5,031 nt of DNA from Bdellovibrionales bacterium. GTDB lineage: Bacteria; Bdellovibrionota; Bdellovibrionia; Bdellovibrionales; UBA1609. Shown here in pieces: positions 1 through 5,031 of this stretch; the first letter of the stretch is position 1, and each line of letters starts with the position of its first letter. The notes beneath the pieces were generated by a model. That model searched no databases and had not been told where the DNA came from. It saw only the letters and a list, made by a program, of their open reading frames with translations. The stretch is taken from positions 1 through 5,031 of the forward strand of contig JAPOOY010000056.1 of assembly GCA_026713205.1 (NCBI GenBank). Direction: 5' to 3'. A program made the position numbers and the translations under genes.

Positions 1-123
1 GAGGAGGCCGCAAAAAAGGAGAAGGAGAGGCTTAAGAGGATAGACGCCCAGGGGTCTATATTCAGTCGGATGAGTAAAATTATTCAGGATTTTTGCGAGG
101 AAGAGGGCTGTTATGAAGAGTGA
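1..123 (+). CDS. C-terminal end of an unidentified protein (partial, start lies off the left edge)
   Basis: Frame 1 is open from the first base to a TGA at 121-123 and gives 40 residues. The first dozen residues are dense in Glu and Lys (EEAAKKEKERLKR), consistent with a helical or coiled-coil segment. A mixed stretch follows, and the protein ends FCEEEGCYEE, with two cysteines and an acidic terminus. I do not recognise the family and assign no function. The reading is supported by the strongly coding-like charged composition and by the palindromic intergenic element starting about 18 bp after the stop, as expected at a gene end. The gene is convergent with the minus-strand transglutaminase-like gene. 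Too little is present for codon-use comparison or domain assignment. Confidence 0.65.
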   Translation, partial: EEAAKKEKERLKRIDAQGSIFSRMSKIIQDFCEEEGCYEE

Positions 124-189
124 TGTGGAGATTAGAATTATACCGATCGGGTTTGAATTTTTCGGTTTTCCTCTTACATAAAATTATGT

Positions 190-312
190 CCTCCCTTAAA
201 AGAATAGAGGGGGTCAAAAGTTCAAACATGCGTTTTGCCACAGAGCGACTTTCAGTCGCTACTGTGTCAAAGCCGAACTCACTTTTGACCCCCTCTATTC
301 TTTTAAGGGAGG
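190..312. terminator. Possible bidirectional terminator: perfect 32-bp arms enclosing the apical hairpin
   Basis: The 32-bp arms 190-221 and 281-312 pair without a mismatch and include a run of five G paired with five C, so transcripts from either side would form a very stable stem. The position between convergent genes fits a shared transcription stop. Against a standard intrinsic terminator, neither strand has a clear T-run straight after the stem and the structure is far longer than usual. The terminator role is therefore inference from placement and fold only. Confidence 0.3.
234..271. repeat. Apical hairpin of the palindrome
   Basis: Bases 244-250 (agcgact) pair with 254-260 (agtcgct) across a 3-base ttc loop at 251-253. 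Below this, cacag (239-243) pairs with ctgtg (262-266), with a bulged A at 261. A C/T mismatch follows (238 and 267), and then tttg (234-237) pairs with caaa (268-271). That makes 16 paired positions with one bulge and one mismatch. It forms the tip of the larger palindrome and would fold on its own in either strand. Confidence 0.8.
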
Positions 313-421
313 GTGTAAGTATTCTTGCATCTGAAAAACCGAAAAATTCAAACCGGATCGGTAGAGATTGGATTTGAAATTTCAGAGTCAAGAAATCCAG
401 GGGATGGTTTGTCAGATTTTA

Positions 422-2320
422 TCAACCTGATTTTTTATAAACCATTAAAAAATTCTTAAAACAATTTCTGATATTTTTTTGTAGTCGTCTAAATTTAGAG
501 CTTTTTAATTCCCTGGAAGAAATCCAAGGCAATTTAAAGTCATAAATATCCTCTACAGTAAAAGGTTGAAGGGACACTACACTGCGTTTGAAATCAGCCC
601 ACGGACTTTGAAAATTACAATTAAATTCCGAATTTCCCACAGGCTCTATGTTTTTTAATTTTGAAATCATGACGGCCCGATACGGCTGTCCTAAATACAA
701 ATCAGATACCCGATCCCGAACTCTAATATCAAAAGCGTTAACCCGCCCCCATCGCGGAAAAGCAAAGATCGGACCCAATTGAGTGAGAAAATTAAAGGGA
801 TGGCTGTTTTGCCTCATACTATAGGATATTTTTACGGAAAAATCCTTCACTATACGAGAGGAGAGATCATATCCCTCCACTTTCCATTCTTTGAGGGAGG
901 CGGTATCCACTCCGGTAAATTGAATAAAATCATAATCCAAACTTTCCTTGGATTTATATAAAGAAGCTCCCGTAAAAGAAATAGCCCCCCGACCTTTAAA
1001 ATCAATGGCCCCCGTAACTCTAATCTCCTTTGTATTGGTTATTTTAAAATTCCTCGTTATTTTATATTCAGCTCCTTTGCTGTTAATCTTTGGAGTTCTC
1101 AACAGTATCGCTCTTGGTTTCTTCAAGACAAGAACCTGCCGATCCACTATATCCGGAAATAATCCCCGAGCATAACTGACCTTATTGGTGGGATCCAGCC
1201 AAAACACTTTTCCCGCCTTTTCCGCAAGAACAATGGCATGGTTAAAAGCTCCCCCGTTTGGAAGAGTAAAATCACTAAGACTGTGGCGCCAACCGCCACG
1301 CTGAATAAAACCAACATGAGCTGTAAAACCTATTTTTCTTAAAATAGCCGCCAAACTAACAGATAAATCCTTACAGTCTCCAAAACCGGTTTCGGCAATA
1401 ACGGAAAGGGAGCGGGGAACATAACCTCCATTGATAGCTTTCCAATCCCTGAAATAGCGGATTCTCCCTATTAAAGAGGAAATAACAAACTCAATCTGAT
1501 CTTCAGGGCCTGTGGGAATCTTTTGAACTGATTTTAAAATAGTCTTGTGCATTTTCGGCAAAGGAGCTTCTATAATTTTTTCATATTGACTCCCCAGGGA
1601 CTTAACCATCCGAGGCCATTTTGTAGTGGTGGACACTTCTATCCAGGGAAATAAGTTAGGATTTATAAAAGGATAACCTTCATCTACTACTGTTTTAAAA
1701 ATAGGGCGCCTCAATGTAACCTTAAATATATATTTTCTTTTTCTCTTGTGAGCGCGATAAGAAACTTTTAAAAGCTGTCCCGGATTATTGATTTTATAAA
1801 ATAAGGGGCGCTCCGATTCCACTGTGATTTCCCGATGTGTTAAGAAACGACCACTGAAGTTATAAAAGTAAGAAAAAAAATCCTTGAAAGGCACCACCTT
1901 GAAATGACGACGGTAATGAATATACAGAACTGATCCCACCTGGAGGCGGGGAAATACAATAAGAACCTGACGAATTTGATCAAAACCCCTTGGAGAAGAG
2001 GCTAAGGGTTTATCTTCAATAAGTTTTAAATCAACAGGAAATTCTTTTCCCTTCGCAACGCTTTTAGCGGAAAGAATTTCTATTTTCTGAGCCTGTCCAT
2101 TATATGTTAAATAATAATTTCCGAAACTTCCCACAGCCGACTCTTTAAGAAGAGTTACTTTAATCTCCTCTTCCTTTGTAAAAGTGCCGTCTTTCTTCAC
2201 TTTAATAAAACTTCGCCTTAGTTCATAGCGTGAAGCGGCGTCCTCCTCAGTGGACCAACGGGCTGTGGCGATTCCACAACAGACAATTAAGCTGAAATAA
2301 AGAAACCAGGTTTTTTTCAT
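422..2320 (-). CDS. Secreted DUF3857 / transglutaminase-like domain protein
   Basis: Complete 632-residue protein. Residues 1-20 are a signal peptide: MKK, a hydrophobic core, then an A-T-A cleavage motif before Arg21. Residues about 30-190 resemble DUF3857, a beta-rich domain found N-terminal to transglutaminase-like domains. Residues about 255-380 form the transglutaminase-like core, with the papain-type triad visible as Cys316 in GDCKD, His361 in FNHAIV and Asp376 in WLDPT, so catalysis looks intact. Residues about 400-590 look like a beta-rich C-terminal region, ending in a basic helical tail. Length and domain order are usual for the family. The substrate is unknown; such proteins may act as peptidases or acyltransferases in the periplasm or at the surface, and I cannot choose between these. 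The start is backed by AGGAG five bases upstream and by the signal peptide beginning there. It is convergent with the left gene and divergent from the PBP gene. Confidence 0.93.
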   Translation of the reverse strand: MKKTWFLYFSLIVCCGIATARWSTEEDAASRYELRRSFIKVKKDGTFTKEEEIKVTLLKESAVGSFGNYYLTYNGQAQKIEILSAKSVAKGKEFPVDLKLIEDKPLASSPRGFDQIRQVLIVFPRLQVGSVLYIHYRRHFKVVPFKDFFSYFYNFSGRFLTHREITVESERPLFYKINNPGQLLKVSYRAHKRKRKYIFKVTLRRPIFKTVVDEGYPFINPNLFPWIEVSTTTKWPRMVKSLGSQYEKIIEAPLPKMHKTILKSVQKIPTGPEDQIEFVISSLIGRIRYFRDWKAINGGYVPRSLSVIAETGFGDCKDLSVSLAAILRKIGFTAHVGFIQRGGWRHSLSDFTLPNGGAFNHAIVLAEKAGKVFWLDPTNKVSYARGLFPDIVDRQVLVLKKPRAILLRTPKINSKGAEYKITRNFKITNTKEIRVTGAIDFKGRGAISFTGASLYKSKESLDYDFIQFTGVDTASLKEWKVEGYDLSSRIVKDFSVKISYSMRQNSHPFNFLTQLGPIFAFPRWGRVNAFDIRVRDRVSDLYLGQPYRAVMISKLKNIEPVGNSEFNCNFQSPWADFKRSVVSLQPFTVEDIYDFKLPWISSRELKSSKFRRLQKNIRNCFKNFLMVYKKSG

Positions 2321-2325
2321 TCTTT

Positions 2326-2330
2326 CTCCT
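2326..2330 (-). promoter_or_regulatory. Ribosome binding site of the transglutaminase-like gene
   Basis: On the minus strand AGGAG lies five bases before the ATG at 2318-2320. This strong Shine-Dalgarno match fixes the start codon that gives a complete signal peptide. Confidence 0.85.
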
Positions 2331-2344
2331 TCGCCGGAACAGCC

Positions 2345-2350
2345 ACTATA
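2345..2350 (-). promoter_or_regulatory. Candidate -10 box for the transglutaminase-like gene
   Basis: The minus strand reads TATAGT here, five of six matches to TATAAT, 24 bases upstream of the start codon. This would give a short leader that still includes the ribosome binding site. No good -35 box lies 16-18 bases further upstream (the best is ATGATT), so this is a weak call. Confidence 0.25.
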
Positions 2351-2360
2351 TAGGATTTAT

Positions 2361-2391
2361 TTGGAAAAATCATCCGTATTTTTCACATAAT
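2361..2391 (+). promoter_or_regulatory. Candidate promoter for the PBP1A gene
   Basis: TTGGAA (2361-2366) and CATAAT (2386-2391) match the sigma-70 -35 and -10 consensus at four and five positions, but the spacer is 19 bases, longer than the optimum. It lies in the 164-bp divergent intergenic region about 95 bases before the PBP start. The rest of 2392-2470 is AT-rich, so other equally weak -10-like words exist. Confidence 0.2.
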
Positions 2392-2473
2392 CAATGAAAT
2401 ATATTGAGAAAAAAGACATGGAGCAGTGAGCTGAAATCCCCTTTATTTTAAAAAACATGTTAAAGTGCAAGGC

Positions 2474-2480
2474 TTAGGAT
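2474..2480 (+). promoter_or_regulatory. Weak ribosome binding site of the PBP1A gene
   Basis: TTAGGAT includes an AGG core six bases before the ATG at 2485. It is a modest match. The start is also set by an in-frame TAA at 2461-2463 with no other ATG between, and by the N-terminal membrane anchor that follows. Confidence 0.5.
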
Positions 2481-2484
2481 TTTC

Positions 2485-5031
2485 ATGTTTTTTAAAGAGA
2501 TACTTCATAAAGTCAAATTTTGGACACCACTACAGAGGGCCGGAGTGGTGTTTATAATGGCATTTCTTTTTTTTCTCTTTTATTTTTCCTGGATTTTTTT
2601 AAGTTTACCCCGATTATTAACCATGTCCGACTATCATCCCCCTCTTCTCACAGAGGTTTATGATCGAAACAATAAGAAAGTCGGTGAGTTTTTCACTCAG
2701 CGTCGGCTGCTGTTTAAATATGAAGACATGCCGGCCCATCTCATTCATGCCTTTGTAGCCGCGGAAGATGGCTCATTTTTTGCCCATCGGGGTATCAACT
2801 ATAAAGCCATCCTGCGGGCGGCCTGGGCCAATCTTAAAGCGGGAGGAAAAAAAGTTCAGGGAGGGTCCACCATCACTCAGCAGGTGGCACGCACCCTTTT
2901 GCTGTCTTCGGAAAAAACCTATACCCGAAAACTTAAGGAGGTCATCCTGGCTCTCCGAATGGAAACGGCCTTAAGCAAGCAGGATATTCTCTATATTTAT
3001 CTTAATCAGATCTACCTTGGTCATGGAGCTTATGGTGTGGAAATGGCTTCCCGTACTTATTTTAGAAAATCCACCAAAGATCTTTCCCTGGAGGAAGCCA
3101 CTTTGCTGGCAGGTCTCCCAAAGGCTCCCAGTCGGTTCTCTCCGGTTTTTAATCCGGAGCGGGCCAAGGCCCGGCAGGTGTATGTTTTAAATCGTATGTT
3201 AAAGGAAGAATATATTACGGAAGAGGTTTTTAAAAAAGCTCTCGCTCAACCTGTTAAGGTTTATATGCGAAAAGACTTTAACAGTGAAAGCCCTTATTTT
3301 CTGGAAACAACCCGTCGTATCCTTCTTAAGCATTTTGATCAAAAGCATCTTCTGGAAGGAGGATTAAAAGTAAAGATTGCAATGGACTTTATAAAACAAA
3401 CCGCTGCAAGAAACACCTTGAGAAAAGGATTGGAAGAGTTGGATAAAAGACAAGGGTTTCGCGGAGTAAAAGATCATTTAACGACCCCGGAAGAAAGAAA
3501 AGAACTCCTTGAAAAAACAGCTGAAAAATTAAAAAGAGAATTAAAAACCCATTTGTTTCTTCCACCTTACAGCGGAATAAGCGGTCAACATGAAGAGGAA
3601 CTGGAGGAAGTAAAAGAGTTCCTTTTAAATCAAAAGAAAAAGGAACAGGATTTTTTCTGGAAGGACCAGAAAGAACACATGGAGGGAAAGGTTTTTACAG
3701 CCTTATTAACGGATGTTCAGAAAACGGCCATGACAGCTCTAACTCCTTGGGGGGAGGAAACCCTCAAGTTAGAAGATATTAAATGGGCTGTTCCTATAGA
3801 AAAAAAATCAGAGCAAACCTTTTTGGAAGATTTAACAGAGGTCTTTAAAAATCATGATGTCATATCCCTTCGTTTTGCCCGGATGGAATCTAAAAATCTG
3901 AAAAATGAAAAAAAGGAGAAAAACTTAAAGCTGGAATTATATCAGGAACCTTTGGTAGAGGGCGGGCTCATCTCCTTTGATTTGGAAAATGGAGATATCC
4001 TGGCTCTTGTGGGAGGTTATGATTATAACCGATCCCAATTTAACCGCGCCTGGCAGGCTCTCAGACAATCCGGTTCCGTTTTCAAACCCTTTGTTTATGG
4101 AGCCGCAATGGAAAGAGGTTTCAACCCAAACTCTATTCTGAGTGATGTTCCTGTTGTGTTCACTCCGGAAGAAGCGGATGAAGACGCAAAAAAAGACCCT
4201 CCTGAAGAGGAGTTGGAAGATCCGGAAGAACAAAAAATATGGAAACCCTCCAATATCAGCGATCGATTTACCGGCGATATTCTCTTTCGTTCCGCTCTTA
4301 TCCGATCACTTAATGTGCCTACAGTGAGGGTTATTGAAAAAACCGGTTTAAAATGGGTTCGTTTTTATGCTCGCATTTTAGGTCTTTTCAGCCCCTTGAA
4401 TCCGGATTTTACAATGGCCTTAGGCTCCAGCGCTCTCACTCTTTATGAGATAACAAAAGCCTTTTCCGTATTTGGAAAGCTGGGGAAAAGACTAACCTCC
4501 CGTCTTATCCTTTCCGTGGAAGATCAAACAGGAGATGAGCTCCTCTCCAATTTATCATTGGATGAAATGTTTCAGGAAAAAATAGAAAAAAATTGGCAGG
4601 TTATTCAAGAGGAAAAGGGGAAATGGTTTCCGGAAAATGACTCTACAGAAAGAAATCAGGAATGGAAAAAGCTCCTGGAAGAGAACTCCAATCAACTTAT
4701 TCCTGAAACAAATAGTTATATTGTTACAAACCTTCTTTCCGGAGTGATAGAGGATGCTGAGGGAACCGCCCGTCGGGCTCGGGTCTTAAGGCGGCCCTTG
4801 GCTGGAAAGACAGGAACAACAGATGGTTATTATGACACTTGGTTTGTAGGTTACTCTCCATTTATTTCAACAGGTGTCTGGGTGGGTTTTGATTCAGAAA
4901 AAACTCTGGGACGGGGGGAAACGGGAAGCCGGGTGGCCCTGCCTGTGTGGATAAATTATATGGAAAAAGTTCATGAAGATCTGCCTGTGATGGGGTTCCC
5001 TGTTCCGGAAAATATTGTCTTTGCAAACATA
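2485..5031 (+). CDS. mrcA: Penicillin-binding protein 1A, bifunctional glycosyltransferase/transpeptidase (3' end off the window)
   Basis: 849 residues are present with no stop; probably only a short C-terminal part is missing. It polymerises lipid II into glycan strands and cross-links the stem peptides at the outer face of the inner membrane. Residues 1-20 are cytosolic and 21-41 form the membrane anchor. The GT51 glycosyltransferase spans about 75-250: EDGSFFAHRG with catalytic Glu94, GGSTITQQ at 126-133, and RKLKE with the conserved Glu152. An OB-like linker follows, including LDKRQGFRG near 319-327 and GKVFTALLTD near 401-410, as in PBP1A; no PBP1B-type UB2H domain is seen before the GT51. 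The transpeptidase starts near 490, with S531-V-F-K, S608-L-N and K775-T-G, all intact. Charged insertions at about 335-400, 561-583 and 685-738 look longer than in textbook PBP1A. The first in-frame ATG after an upstream stop was chosen as start. Confidence 0.95.
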   Translation, partial: MFFKEILHKVKFWTPLQRAGVVFIMAFLFFLFYFSWIFLSLPRLLTMSDYHPPLLTEVYDRNNKKVGEFFTQRRLLFKYEDMPAHLIHAFVAAEDGSFFAHRGINYKAILRAAWANLKAGGKKVQGGSTITQQVARTLLLSSEKTYTRKLKEVILALRMETALSKQDILYIYLNQIYLGHGAYGVEMASRTYFRKSTKDLSLEEATLLAGLPKAPSRFSPVFNPERAKARQVYVLNRMLKEEYITEEVFKKALAQPVKVYMRKDFNSESPYFLETTRRILLKHFDQKHLLEGGLKVKIAMDFIKQTAARNTLRKGLEELDKRQGFRGVKDHLTTPEERKELLEKTAEKLKRELKTHLFLPPYSGISGQHEEELEEVKEFLLNQKKKEQDFFWKDQKEHMEGKVFTALLTDVQKTAMTALTPWGEETLKLEDIKWAVPIEKKSEQTFLEDLTEVFKNHDVISLRFARMESKNLKNEKKEKNLKLELYQEPLVEGGLISFDLENGDILALVGGYDYNRSQFNRAWQALRQSGSVFKPFVYGAAMERGFNPNSILSDVPVVFTPEEADEDAKKDPPEEELEDPEEQKIWKPSNISDRFTGDILFRSALIRSLNVPTVRVIEKTGLKWVRFYARILGLFSPLNPDFTMALGSSALTLYEITKAFSVFGKLGKRLTSRLILSVEDQTGDELLSNLSLDEMFQEKIEKNWQVIQEEKGKWFPENDSTERNQEWKKLLEENSNQLIPETNSYIVTNLLSGVIEDAEGTARRARVLRRPLAGKTGTTDGYYDTWFVGYSPFISTGVWVGFDSEKTLGRGETGSRVALPVWINYMEKVHEDLPVMGFPVPENIVFANI

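Larger units (their letters stand above)
141..363. repeat. Large nested imperfect palindrome (MITE-like or intergenic repeat)
   Basis: Three sets of inverted arms share one centre near position 252. The outer arms 141-169 and 335-363 are complementary at 28 of 29 positions. The inner arms 190-221 and 281-312 are complementary at 32 of 32. The apical stem is 234-250 with 254-271. The spacers between arm sets (170-189 against 313-334, and 222-233 against 272-280) are of nearly equal length but clearly diverged. The element fills most of the gap between two convergent genes, 17 bp after one stop and 58 bp from the other. Either strand as RNA would fold into almost the same long hairpin. There is no transposase. 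This could be a non-autonomous mobile element (MITE), a pair of inverted copies of a smaller intergenic repeat, or a bidirectional terminator. The structure is seen directly; the identity is inferred. Confidence 0.9.

Noticed and set aside
141..363. CRISPR array, integron attC site or tRNA-like gene in the palindromic region
   Set aside because: The repeats are inverted, not direct and regularly spaced. There is no neighbouring integrase or cas gene in the window, and the fold is a simple nested hairpin rather than a cloverleaf.
370..398. Small hairpin ggattt/aaatcc and the 10-bp palindrome tgaaatttca between the large palindrome and the transglutaminase-like stop
   Set aside because: The stems are short and AT-rich with no T-run, so they are likely chance in a region of this composition.
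779..1175. Open frames on the plus strand at 779-961 and 948-1175
   Set aside because: Both lie antisense within the transglutaminase-like gene, whose triad and domain order are clear. They have no recognisable product or ribosome binding site.
2261..2320. Lipoprotein signal in the transglutaminase-like protein (LIVCC)
   Set aside because: The residue before each cysteine is Val or Cys rather than Gly, Ala or Ser, so the lipobox is poor. The A-T-A motif at residues 18-20 fits ordinary signal peptidase cleavage better.
2768..2974. Open frame on the plus strand inside the glycosyltransferase region
   Set aside because: It is an out-of-frame reading of the PBP1A segment that encodes the conserved GT51 motifs.
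3937..4327. Open frames at 3937-4233 (minus) and 4142-4327 (plus)
   Set aside because: Both overlap the PBP1A transpeptidase region in other frames and show no domain or start signal.

Overview
The window reads as a piece of a Gram-negative bacterial chromosome of low to moderate GC. The evidence is a bifunctional class A penicillin-binding protein of the PBP1A type, which is typical of Gram-negative bacteria, and an exported DUF3857/transglutaminase-like protein. I cannot place the organism from the sequence. A deltaproteobacterial or Bdellovibrionota-like lineage is only a guess from the general style of the proteins.

Layout: (1) Positions 1-123 are the last 40 codons of a plus-strand gene of unknown function. 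(2) Positions 124-421 hold no credible gene. They are dominated by a nested imperfect palindrome of about 223 bp (141-363) lying between the two convergent genes. (3) Positions 422-2320, minus strand, encode a complete 632-residue secreted DUF3857 plus transglutaminase-like protein with an intact Cys-His-Asp triad. (4) Positions 2321-2484 are the divergent intergenic region with the translation signals and only weak promoter candidates. (5) Positions 2485-5031, plus strand, encode 849 residues of a PBP1A-type peptidoglycan glycosyltransferase/transpeptidase that runs off the right edge without a stop.

The PBP polymerises and cross-links peptidoglycan on the outer face of the inner membrane. 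The divergently transcribed transglutaminase-like protein should be in the same compartment, so the two may both belong to envelope biology, but neighbourhood is the only link. The most notable non-coding structure is the palindrome. It has a 32-bp inner arm pair with no mismatch, a 28/29 outer arm pair and an apical hairpin, separated by diverged spacers and all centred near position 252. It looks like a MITE-like or intergenic palindromic repeat that may also end transcription of both flanking genes. I found no clear evidence of a new multi-gene system.
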